Made by a program: the position numbers and the translations under genes. DNA of 64,000 nt, from positions 1-64,000 of the forward strand of contig CP108998.1 in the NCBI GenBank assembly GCA_036226585.1, written 5' to 3'. The DNA comes from Streptomyces sp. NBC_00708 (lineage in GTDB: Bacteria > Actinomycetota > Actinomycetes > Streptomycetales > Streptomycetaceae). Within the stretch, counting starts at the first letter, position 1, and every line of letters starts with the position of its first letter. Below, piece by piece: positions 26,386 to 33,891 of the stretch. The notes beneath the pieces were generated by a model. It was not told where the DNA came from. It searched no databases and saw nothing but the letters and a program-made list of their open reading frames with translations.

Positions 26386-26940
26386 ATGAACACGGTCGGG
26401 GAAGGTCTCGACGAGGCGGTCCAGCGGGCGTTCACCCGGCCCGCCCCCAAGTCCGCCGGTCCGCAGATGCGGTACCTGGTCAAGCAGCTCAAGGGCACCA
26501 GGGCCGTCGCCGAACTGCTGGGCGTCACCCAGCGCACCGTCGAGCGGTATGTGCGCGACCAGCTGAGGAAGCCCCGCCAGGACCTCGCCGCCCGCATGGA
26601 CCGTGAGGTCAAACGGCGCTGGCAGCCGCAGATCCAGGCGAAGGCCCGCCGGGACGCGGCGACCACCGGCGGCATCGTCATCGACACCCGCGCCCGGTTC
26701 GGCTACACGGCGGCCCCCGGCTCCACCGACGACGCCCGGCTGCGCCACCTCACCGTGGCGCTCCCGCCGGCGTACGCGGCCCGGCTCTTCGAGACGCGGC
26801 AGCAGGGCGGCAGCGACCGGCAGCTCCAGGAGATCGCGGCCGAAGGGCTCCAGGAGGCCTACTTCAAGGACGGCGGGCGCCGGGCGCAGGGGCTGCTGGT
26901 GGAGTACACCGACCTGGAGCACGTCGCGTTCGACCTCTGA
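26386..26940 (+). CDS. tpg: Telomere terminal protein Tpg
   Basis: A 184-residue protein, the exact usual length of Tpg. Diagnostic segments: FTRPxPKSAxxQMRYLVKQ near the N terminus, a helix-turn-helix (TRAVAELLGVTQRTVERYVR), RWQPQIQAKARRDAATTGGI, VIDTRARFGYTA, DDARLRHLTVALPPAYAARLF and EAYFKDGGRRAQGL. Tpg is covalently attached to the 5' ends and primes DNA synthesis opposite the 3' overhang. Start ATG 26386 follows GTAGGAGAA. Encoding its own tap-tpg pair means this replicon can maintain its own ends. Confidence 0.95.
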   Translation: MNTVGEGLDEAVQRAFTRPAPKSAGPQMRYLVKQLKGTRAVAELLGVTQRTVERYVRDQLRKPRQDLAARMDREVKRRWQPQIQAKARRDAATTGGIVIDTRARFGYTAAPGSTDDARLRHLTVALPPAYAARLFETRQQGGSDRQLQEIAAEGLQEAYFKDGGRRAQGLLVEYTDLEHVAFDL

Positions 26941-26979
26941 CGGGGCGTCGCGGCGTACGTCCACAGGCGCCGTTCCCGC

Positions 26980-27030
26980 CTGTACGTGGGAGGCGCCGCC
27001 CTCCCGCGGGGCGGCGCCTCCCACGTACAG
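26980..27030. terminator. Strong hairpin after tpg
   Basis: CTGTACGTGGGAGGCGCCGC plus C (26980-27000) is perfectly complementary to 27010-27030 with a 9-base loop, a 21-bp stem starting 39 bases after the tpg stop. A leftover module B iteron (GTCCTTCGGTCGCTTCGGTC, 27041-27060) lies just beyond. An ARE-like stretch (CAGCCGGTTTGTTTTC, about 27181-27196) sits near the 3' end of the afsA-like gene with no gene start beside it. Confidence 0.75.
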
Positions 27031-27235
27031 GTCCGAGCGGGTCCTTCGGTCGCTTCGGTCGCTGAGGCGCGGTGTCCGGTGTGCGTGACCTGCTGGTTCG
27101 GTGTGGGACCGGGACAGCTACCCAAGGTGCTTCCGGGTGTTTCCCGTACCGGTGGCTGCCGTTCACCGTTAAAAGCAGGCCAGCCGGTTTGTTTTCTGGG
27201 AAGAGAAGCACCCCGCAGCGGACAGGTCCGCCGGC

Positions 27236-28195
27236 TCAGTCGACCGGGCCCGTGACCACCGTGGTGAAGACGTCCTTGCCGTCCTGGCGGCCGACGACCT
27301 CCAGCGTCACCATGTTGCCGGGCTCGTGCGACACCCGGGTCACCTCGATCCAGCAGGGCCGGTCGAGTTCGGCGTACTGGTGGAAGTCGTTCGAGGCGGC
27401 GGCCGGGATGAACGAGCGGGGCGCCATCACGGCGCAGGCCGCCTGGCGGGCCGCTTCGAGCAGGACCATGCCGGGCACGTGGTCGCCCTTGTGGTCGAAG
27501 AGGATCGGGTGGTTGAGGTCCGGGGTGAGCAGCCAGCGCGGGTTCCCGCAGGGGCCGGAGCCGGGGACGTCGGAGAGCACCACGTCCGTGGTGAACGTCC
27601 GCCCGACCATCGACGGCGGCAGCAGGGTGCGTTCCGGGTACGTCTCCGCGGCGACGGGCGGCTGGGCGGCGCGGCTCTGGCGCAGCCGGTTGTAGACGGC
27701 CGGCGGGATCACGGAGATCTGTCCCGTGCCACCCGCCATGGGCAGGCCGCCGCGGCGGAGCGCGAACTCGAACGCCATGCGGCTGGCCACGCCCCTGCGA
27801 CGGACGATCTCCGTGCACCGGGTGTCGAGGTCGAAGTCGGTGGGCCCGGAGGCGATGCGCAGCCGGGCGGTGTCAGTGGTGTACGTGATGCTCGACATCA
27901 CGAAGTTGTGGCCCAGCGGCACACCCAGCTCCACGTGCGAGACGTAGATGCCGGCCTGACGGAACGTTTCGGCCACCTGCAGCGGGTCGTGACTCGACCC
28001 GTCGAGGCTCCGGAACATGGTGTGGGCCCGGGGCCATTGGCCGGTGAGCGAGAAGTTCACCCCGTCCTGGGTGTCGCATCCGGTGAGGAAGACCTCGGCC
28101 ACGGAGTCGCGGTGCACGTACTCCTTCGCGACCGTGGTCGTCAGCCGCGGAGCGGCCGGCAGTGCGGTTCTGGCTTCAGCAGTGGTGAGACTCAT
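27236..28195 (-). CDS. AfsA-family gamma-butyrolactone/signal biosynthesis protein
   Basis: A 319-residue AfsA/ScbA/BarX homologue with two tandem hotdog-like AfsA repeats. Landmarks are KEYVHRDSVAEVFLTGC and WPRAHTMF in repeat one, DPLQVAETFRQAGIYVSHVE between, and DHKGDHVPGMVLLEAARQAA in repeat two. The family joins a beta-ketoacyl-ACP to dihydroxyacetone phosphate, the first step of GBL or furan-type signal synthesis. Start ATG 28195. Divergent from the TetR regulator at 28699, with several ARE-like sites between. The receptor at 18998 and reductase at 18005 would complete the circuit. Confidence 0.88.
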   Translation of the reverse strand: MSLTTAEARTALPAAPRLTTTVAKEYVHRDSVAEVFLTGCDTQDGVNFSLTGQWPRAHTMFRSLDGSSHDPLQVAETFRQAGIYVSHVELGVPLGHNFVMSSITYTTDTARLRIASGPTDFDLDTRCTEIVRRRGVASRMAFEFALRRGGLPMAGGTGQISVIPPAVYNRLRQSRAAQPPVAAETYPERTLLPPSMVGRTFTTDVVLSDVPGSGPCGNPRWLLTPDLNHPILFDHKGDHVPGMVLLEAARQAACAVMAPRSFIPAAASNDFHQYAELDRPCWIEVTRVSHEPGNMVTLEVVGRQDGKDVFTTVVTGPVD

Positions 28196-28698
28196 GGGGG
28201 CCCCCGTCTTGAAACCTGTGTTCGGCGACGCCACTTAAGATACGGACCTACCGGTTTTCTTCAATCGGCCCAAAAGTAAAGGATTTACCAAGGATCACCT
28301 GTTTACTTGAATATCTCATTCCGTTTCAAGACTTCCGGCCGGTAGTGGTTCCCCATCAAAAGGTACTTAAGACGGACATGAGGGAAGCGGATCTTCGCGG
28401 CTTCGCGCGCGAGCGCCCTCGCTCCCATGGAAAAAAACCTTTCGGACGGTTTCCTTTGCTGGTTCGGAGTGCATTCCTCCGGGAGAACCGCTGGAGAAAC
28501 CAACTGTTTCCGTGGCCCGGCCGTACGGGCCGTCCGATCGCAGGCAAAATGATCAGCTGATCCCGACGGATCGCACGTCGCAGCACTAAACCAACCAGCC
28601 GTGCGGTTTGCTAGGGTGTGCACGAGTCAGTACGGAGAATCCAGGGTGAATCGGACGGCTGTATGCCGACGCCCTCGCCCCGCCCGGAGGAGGACATG
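28196..28698. promoter_or_regulatory. Divergent control region with several ARE-like sites
   Basis: A 500-base gene-free, relatively AT-rich region. ARE-like elements: AAGATACGGACCTACCGGTT plus TTCTT at 28237-28261, 42 bases before the afsA-like start; AAAACCTTTCGGACGGTTTC plus CTTT at about 28435-28458; and AAACCAACCAGCCGTGCGGT plus TTGCT at 28588-28612, upstream of the TetR gene. The first and third are at promoter distance. These suit repression by one or both TetR proteins. Confidence 0.6.
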
Positions 28699-29283
28699 AT
28701 GGTCAAGCAGGCGCGAGCGGCTGTGACACGTCAAGCTCTCATCTCGGCTGCCGCGGAGGTCTTCGGTGCCGATGGGTATGCGATGGCAACGCTGCCGGCG
28801 ATCAGCAGCCGGGCCGGCGTGAGTTCGGGCGCCCTGCACTTCCACTTCCCCAACAAGGAGGCCCTGGCCTCCGCCGTGGAGAACGCCGCCGCCGAGTCCG
28901 CCCGCGCGCTGACCGAGGAGAGCGCGCGGGCCGCGAAGGGGGGCAGGCTCCAGGCGCTCGTCGCCGCCGTCTGCCGGCTGATGGACGCCGTCGCCGACGA
29001 CCCGGTCGTGCGCGCGGGCTTCCGGCTGGGCGGCGACCCCTCCCGCAAGAGCGAGGCCAAGCTGCACGACTGGTGGTACGAGTGGGTGCGCGATGCCCTC
29101 GTCCAGGCGCGCGGGCGCGGGGAACTGGCCGAGGACGTCTCGGCCGAGGACGCGGCGGTGGTCATCGTCGCGTCGACGCTCGGCCTGGAGACCCTGGGCG
29201 CCACCGACCGGTACTGGCAGTCCGCGGAACGGGTGGCCCAGCTCTGGTCGTTCGCGCTGCCGAGGCTCAGCCCCGCGGAGTAG
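28699..29283 (+). CDS. TetR regulator, GBL receptor-like (possibly pseudo-receptor)
   Basis: A 194-residue regulator with a GBL-receptor-type DNA-binding domain: MVKQARAAVTRQALISAAAE, then GYAMATLPAISSRAGVSSGALHFHFPNKEALASAV. The ligand domain is shorter and more Ala-rich than in the 18998 protein; it has a WW pair (HDWWYEWV) and lacks the longer C-terminal helix. This is the pattern of pseudo GBL receptors, which bind ARE sites but often answer to antibiotics or intermediates. ATG 28699 matches the family start and follows GGAGGAGG; ATG 28696 is also possible. Confidence 0.82.
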   Translation: MVKQARAAVTRQALISAAAEVFGADGYAMATLPAISSRAGVSSGALHFHFPNKEALASAVENAAAESARALTEESARAAKGGRLQALVAAVCRLMDAVADDPVVRAGFRLGGDPSRKSEAKLHDWWYEWVRDALVQARGRGELAEDVSAEDAAVVIVASTLGLETLGATDRYWQSAERVAQLWSFALPRLSPAE

Positions 29284-29751
29284 GGCGGGACCGTGTCCGG
29301 GGGCGCGCGGGCGGGCCCGCGCCGTCCGGCCCGCGCGCCGTCGGCCGGATCGCAGCCGTCGGCCGTCCGGCTCGCAAGGCCTCCGCGTGCGTTGTGCCGG
29401 CCGCCCGGCTCGCACGGCTTCCGCGTGCGCGGCCGCCCGGCTGTCCCGTTGATTCGCTGATCGGGACACGCGGACCCCTCCAGCCGCCCTGATCGCGTAA
29501 AACAGTCCGCACAGTCTGGTTACGTGGGCGTCATCTGTGGGTCATCGGAGGCCCAACACCCTTCGCGCTGACCGGTTTTGATGGACTGTGTCCCCTATTG
29601 ACCCCTGTCCTCAAGGTTCGCTCGGGCCGCGCACGAGAGGAAACAGGCGGTTCGGTTTGGTATTGACATACCGCCTGCGCTGTTTTTAAATCAGTGCGTC
29701 AGCAACAGTTCCCGGCCGTCCGAGGCGGCCGGGAGATGACGGGGAGACGGC
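29284..29751. promoter_or_regulatory. SARP1 upstream region with ARE-like site
   Basis: 468 bases with no convincing gene. A 25-bp direct repeat (29367-29391 and 29405-29429, 23 of 25 matching) lies in the first half. Nearer SARP1, AAACAGGCGGT (29641-29651) faces ACCGCCTGCGCTGTTT (29670-29685), and ACATACCGCCTGCGCTGTTT (29667-29686) fits an ARE. The SARP2 promoter has a similar AAAACAGC/GCTGTTTT dyad, so the two genes may share a repressor. Confidence 0.5.
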
Positions 29752-30567
29752 GTGGACATCGACGTACTCGGCACGCTTGCCGTGCGGGAAAAGGGCGTAT
29801 CGATCACACCGACCGCGCCCAAGCCCCGGCAGGTGCTCGCCCTGCTGGCCCTGCACGCCGACGAGGTGGTGCCCGTGGGCACCCTCACCGAGGAGCTGTG
29901 GGGGAGCGAGCCGCCGCGCAGCGCCCGCCCCACCCTCCAGACGTACATCCTGCAACTGCGCGAAATGATCACCGTCGCGCTCGAACAGGACGGTGACGAG
30001 ACCCGCACCGCCAAGGACGTCCTGCTCACCGTTCCCGGTGGCTACTTACTCAAGGGCGGCGAAGGCACCCACGACGTCCGGGAGTTCGAGCGTCTGGCCG
30101 GGATGGGATACCGGGCCATGGACGCCGAGGACTTCCCCGAGGGGGCGCGGCTGCTGCGCGAGGCCCTCGCTCTGTGGACCGGTCCGGCGCTCGCCGACGT
30201 ACACACCGGGCCCCACCTGGACACGCAGATCAAGCGGCTGGAGGAGAGCCGGCTGTGCGCGCTGGACCAGCGCATCGAGGCCGACCTCAAGCTGGGCCGC
30301 CACCGTGAACTGCTCTCCGAACTGACCGTTCTGCTCAGCAGGTACTCGACGCACGAGAGCCTGTGCGGCCAGTACATGCTGGCCCTCTACCGCTCCGGCC
30401 GGCGCGGTGAGGCGCTGGACGCCTACCAGCGGCTGCGGTCCACACTGGTGCGCACCCTGGGGCTCGAACCCTCGCCCGCGCTGGCCAAGTTGCAGCGCTC
30501 CATCCTCATGGCCCGGCCCGAGGGCGTCGCGGGCACCGGCGGAATCCGGCTCGCCGAGATCGGCTGA
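29752..30567 (+). CDS. SARP-family activator 1, with a TTA codon
   Basis: A 271-residue SARP: OmpR-type winged helix (MDIDVLGTLAVREKGVSITP, PKPRQVLALLALHADEVVPV, EELWGSEPPRSARPTLQTYI) and bacterial transcriptional activation domain (about 100-250, EFERLAGMGYRAMDAEDFPE, LGLEPSPALAKLQRSIL). It would bind 11-bp repeats and recruit RNA polymerase. GTG 29752 follows GGGGAGACGGC. A TTA leucine codon at 30046-30048 (residue 99) suggests dependence on the bldA tRNA. SARP2 is a close paralogue. Confidence 0.92.
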   Translation: MDIDVLGTLAVREKGVSITPTAPKPRQVLALLALHADEVVPVGTLTEELWGSEPPRSARPTLQTYILQLREMITVALEQDGDETRTAKDVLLTVPGGYLLKGGEGTHDVREFERLAGMGYRAMDAEDFPEGARLLREALALWTGPALADVHTGPHLDTQIKRLEESRLCALDQRIEADLKLGRHRELLSELTVLLSRYSTHESLCGQYMLALYRSGRRGEALDAYQRLRSTLVRTLGLEPSPALAKLQRSILMARPEGVAGTGGIRLAEIG

Positions 30568-30625
30568 CCGGCCCGGACGCCGCGCCGGTGCCCCGGGTCC
30601 GGGCGGTGCCTCTCTCCGACGGCGT

Positions 30626-30642
30626 TCAAGGGCTTCTCTAGG
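30626..30642. promoter_or_regulatory. Possible SARP repeat upstream of the aromatase operon
   Basis: TCAAGG (30626-30631) and TCTAGG (30637-30642) are 11 bases apart, the SARP repeat pitch, about 40 bases before the aromatase start. Only two units are clear. Confidence 0.35.
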
Positions 30643-30682
30643 TCCGCGCCGCAGCCTGGGGGCCATCAGGAGGAGGGCAGCC

Positions 30683-31603
30683 ATGTCGGCTGAGCGAGGG
30701 CACTCGACCCAGCGCACCATGTCCGTGGCAGCCCCGGCAGGCGTCGTCTACGGGATGCTCGCGGACGCCGTGCGCTGGCCGCTGTTCCTCCCTTCCCACC
30801 TGCACGTCGAGCGCATCGACTTCGACGGCACCGTAGAACAGCTGCGCGTCTGGGACCTGGTGGACGACCGCGTCCGCTCCTCGCACGTCCGGCGCACCCT
30901 CGACCCGCCGGCCCGGACCATCGCCTTCGAACAGCGCTCCGGGGACCGGGCGAACGCGCCCGTCACGGGGCGCTGGAGTGTGGAACCCGACGGCGACGAA
31001 CGCGCGGCGCTCACGCTGTGCCGCGACGGCGACGACGCCCCGGACGTGGTGCCCGCCCTGCTGGACCGGGTCAGGGAGATGGCCGAGCGCTGGGAGCGGC
31101 TGGACGAACTCCTTGTCGGCTTCGAGGACAGCGTGCACGTCGAGGGCCCCAGCGAACTCGTCTACGACTTCCTCTACCGCATGGAGGACTGGGTCGAGCT
31201 GATCCCGCACGTGGAGTGGACCCTCGTACGCGAGGACCAGCCGGGTGTGCAGCTCGCGGCCATGGACACCTGCGCCGGGGACACCGGCGAGACCGTCACC
31301 GTGGAGAGCGTACGGCTGTGCTTCCCGCACGCCGGGCGCATCGTCTACAAGGAGACGCTCACCCCCGATCCGATCGCCTCGCACAGCGGGGAGTGGGCGC
31401 TGCTGCCCGACGAGTCCGGGGTCCGGGTCGTCTCCACCCATCAAGTGATGCTCAGGGAAGAGGCCGTCGGACGGGCCCTGGGCGCCCACGCCACCTGCGC
31501 GGACGCCCGGCACCACGTGCGTACGTGGCTGGGCCGGGCGAGCACCGAGGCGCTGGGTCTGGCCAAGTGGCATGCGGAGAGCGCCGTCCGCCGCCTGCGA
31601 TGA
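30683..31603 (+). CDS. Didomain aromatase/cyclase (START/SRPBCC fold)
   Basis: A 306-residue protein with two polyketide cyclase-like domains. Domain one (about 8-140) has the MSVAAPAGVVYGMLADAVRW start typical of these enzymes; domain two (about 155-300) repeats it as VEGPSELVYDFLYRMEDWVE, with IPHVEWT and GRIVYKETL. Didomain aromatases of the ActVII/TcmN type fold and dehydrate nascent poly-beta-ketones, usually giving the first ring. Start ATG 30683 follows AGGAGGG. No matching conventional minimal PKS lies beside it; the nearest ketosynthases are 9 kb and 20 kb downstream, and the latter belong to a reducing set. Confidence 0.85.
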   Translation: MSAERGHSTQRTMSVAAPAGVVYGMLADAVRWPLFLPSHLHVERIDFDGTVEQLRVWDLVDDRVRSSHVRRTLDPPARTIAFEQRSGDRANAPVTGRWSVEPDGDERAALTLCRDGDDAPDVVPALLDRVREMAERWERLDELLVGFEDSVHVEGPSELVYDFLYRMEDWVELIPHVEWTLVREDQPGVQLAAMDTCAGDTGETVTVESVRLCFPHAGRIVYKETLTPDPIASHSGEWALLPDESGVRVVSTHQVMLREEAVGRALGAHATCADARHHVRTWLGRASTEALGLAKWHAESAVRRLR

Positions 31604-31622
31604 CCACGATCAGGAGGCTTCG

Positions 31623-32978
31623 ATGACGCTCACCCGGCAGGCCCCCGTCGCGGCCCCGGGCTCCCCGTCCGTGCCGGGGACACCCCCGAGGGCCGCCTCG
31701 CGCGCGTACGCCGAGCTGCCGCCGCAGGCCGGCGCCGCGGCGCGGGCCCTGCGCCTGGACGCGCTGCTCGGCGACCCCGACGACGCCGGCAACCTCTATC
31801 GCCGCGCCGGCCGCGACGCCCTCGGTGACCTGCCCGTTCCCGAGGGGCTGCGCGAGGAGTTCGTGGACCGGGCGGCCGGTGGGCACTTCACGAGCGGCGA
31901 GGAGCTGGCCCGTGCGCTGCGGCCGTTGTTCCGCCGGGACCTGGCGCTCGGTCAGGCGTGGGGGGTCCGCCCGCTGCTCGTCGCGGACGACGGTTCCGGC
32001 AGCGCACCGCCCCGGGCCGGGGAGCTGGCCGCGCTGCTGGCCCCGGCCGCGCTGACCGCCGTGACCGGGGGAGTCCTGCGCGAGGCCGTGCGGGTGGTGG
32101 ACGCCCGAGGCCGCCACGAACCGGCCGTACGCCAGTGGCACGGCACGCTCGCCGAGTGCTTCGCGGACCTGCTGGCCTGCGAGAGCCTGGTGGCCGTCGC
32201 GCTGCGCTCCCTCGACATGCCCGGCGACACCGCGCCCGCGCTGACCGCCGCCGTCGGATACGTCGTGCCGCAGCTGGCCGCCGATGTGCGCGGCGCCCTC
32301 GACCTCGTCCTGCACCAGACCGGGTGCGGGCCGGCGAGCCCGCAGGCCCGCGCCCTCGCCCGGATCGCCGAGGACCTGACGCCCGCCGGGCTCGACTGGG
32401 TCGCCGCGAGCGTGGACCAGGCCCGGCTCGTCCGGGCGCAGGACGGCCCGGCCGACGCCCCGCCGGCCGGTGCCGGGAGCGCCCCGGGCCACCCGCTGTT
32501 CCGGCTCGGGCAGCCGCTCGACGCCGGCGCACCGGCCGCCGGATGCGCGCAGGCCCTCGCGGACGCCCTGCCGGCGGCCGCCGCGGGGATCCACGTTCCG
32601 GGCCCGCCCGCCCAGGTGGCGCTGGCCCGTACCGCCCGCCGGCTCAACACCGAACTGCGCACCCTGCGCCTGCCGTTGCTCCGGGCCGCGCACGCCGACC
32701 CGGCCGATCCCGCGGTGCGGGCGCTGGCCGACCGCAGGGCGCTGCTCCTGCTGGCCGCCGCCGTGCTCGGGGTGCGGGAGGCCGCAACGGCCGTGCCCGG
32801 CGCGTATCTCGGGGCGCCGGACTGGGCGCTGCTCGCCCTGGCCCGGGTCACCGAACGGCTCGGCGTGCCGCTGCCGCCCGGCCTCACCGACCCCCGCGAC
32901 GGGGTGTGGGCCGTGCTCGCCCACCGCGTCCGCCACCACGTCGACGTCGACGTGTACGCCACGCGAATGCTGTGGTGA
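31623..32978 (+). CDS. Acyl-CoA dehydrogenase-like protein, degenerate
   Basis: A 451-residue, very Ala/Arg-rich protein. Segments such as VRQWHGTLAECFADLLACES and AAVGYVVPQLAADVRGALDL resemble the C-terminal helical domain of acyl-CoA dehydrogenases, but I cannot find a clear FAD-binding middle domain or catalytic Glu, so the assignment is tentative. It could be a scaffold or catalytically dead paralogue. Start ATG 31623 follows AGGAGG; it lies between the aromatase and a PPTase gene in one direction. Confidence 0.5.
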   Translation: MTLTRQAPVAAPGSPSVPGTPPRAASRAYAELPPQAGAAARALRLDALLGDPDDAGNLYRRAGRDALGDLPVPEGLREEFVDRAAGGHFTSGEELARALRPLFRRDLALGQAWGVRPLLVADDGSGSAPPRAGELAALLAPAALTAVTGGVLREAVRVVDARGRHEPAVRQWHGTLAECFADLLACESLVAVALRSLDMPGDTAPALTAAVGYVVPQLAADVRGALDLVLHQTGCGPASPQARALARIAEDLTPAGLDWVAASVDQARLVRAQDGPADAPPAGAGSAPGHPLFRLGQPLDAGAPAAGCAQALADALPAAAAGIHVPGPPAQVALARTARRLNTELRTLRLPLLRAAHADPADPAVRALADRRALLLLAAAVLGVREAATAVPGAYLGAPDWALLALARVTERLGVPLPPGLTDPRDGVWAVLAHRVRHHVDVDVYATRMLW

Positions 32979-32985
32979 GCGGGCC

Positions 32986-33891
32986 GTGAACCGTGACGAC
33001 GCGGTACGGACCGCGGACGCGGCACGGGAGCCGCTGCCGGCGCCGCTCCATGTGGCGGGTCCCGACGGGCCCTGGGAACCGGTGCGCGAGGTGCTGGAGA
33101 GCGGGCGGCCCGTCCTGGTGCACACCACATGGGGCGAGTGGCTGACCGCTGCCCTCCTCGACCCGGAACTGCGGCTCGTACTGGGCCGGGAACGGCAGCG
33201 CTACCTGCACACCCCGACCCCGGCGGGCCGCTTCCGGTTCGCGGTCTCGCGGATGGTCATGCGGTACACCGCGGCGGCCGTGCTCCAGGTGCCGCCGCGC
33301 TCCCTGGACCTGGCCCACAGCCCCGGCGGGCGGCCCCGGTTACGCGGCCTGGGCGAGGAGCTGGACGTGAGCCTCGCCCACACCGACGACCTGATCCTCG
33401 TCGGCGTCAGCGCCACGGGCCCGGTCGGCGTGGACATCGAACCCCTTTCCCGCCCCGTCTCCTTCGAGCTGCTGCGCGACCACGTGTGCACCCCCGAGGA
33501 GGGCGACGCGCTCGCCGTGCTGCCCGAGGCGGAACGGGCGCTGCGCCTGCTCAACCTGTGGACCCTGAAGGAGGCGTACACCAAGGCGCTCGGGCACGGT
33601 CTGCGCCGCCGCTTCAGCTCGATCGCGTTCGGCCGGGACGAGCGGGGGCGTACGGTGCCCGCCGGTGACGAGCCCGCCGGCTGGGACCTGGCGACGCATG
33701 TCGTGCAGGGCCGGTACCTGGCGAGCGTCGCGCACCGCCGCACCCCGCAGGCCGCGGGGGCCCCGCTGCCCGACCCCGGCGCCCCGGACTGGCACCCCGC
33801 ACCGCCCGCCGGTCCGGGCACCCCGGGCCTCGTCGCCCCGCCGGCCACGGACACACCCGGGCCGGGGCCGGAAAGTCCGGGTGCCCGATGA
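32986..33891 (+). CDS. 4'-phosphopantetheinyl transferase 1 (Sfp type), with a TTA codon
   Basis: About 301 residues. The Sfp core lies at roughly 95-225: VSLAHTDDLILVGVSATGPV, GVDIEPLSRP with Mg-binding acidic residues, and WTLKEAYTKALGHGLRRRF. It transfers phosphopantetheine from CoA to carrier protein serines. A Pro-rich tail of about 50 residues follows, unusual for the family. GTG 32986 is the start; its 3' end overlaps the next gene by four bases. A TTA codon occurs at 33340-33342, so carrier activation may also depend on bldA. Confidence 0.87.
   Translation: MNRDDAVRTADAAREPLPAPLHVAGPDGPWEPVREVLESGRPVLVHTTWGEWLTAALLDPELRLVLGRERQRYLHTPTPAGRFRFAVSRMVMRYTAAAVLQVPPRSLDLAHSPGGRPRLRGLGEELDVSLAHTDDLILVGVSATGPVGVDIEPLSRPVSFELLRDHVCTPEEGDALAVLPEAERALRLLNLWTLKEAYTKALGHGLRRRFSSIAFGRDERGRTVPAGDEPAGWDLATHVVQGRYLASVAHRRTPQAAGAPLPDPGAPDWHPAPPAGPGTPGLVAPPATDTPGPGPESPGAR

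Noticed and set aside
29367..29429. 25-bp direct repeat upstream of SARP1 as an attachment site
   Set aside because: Only 13 bases separate the copies, and no integrase or tRNA gene is present.
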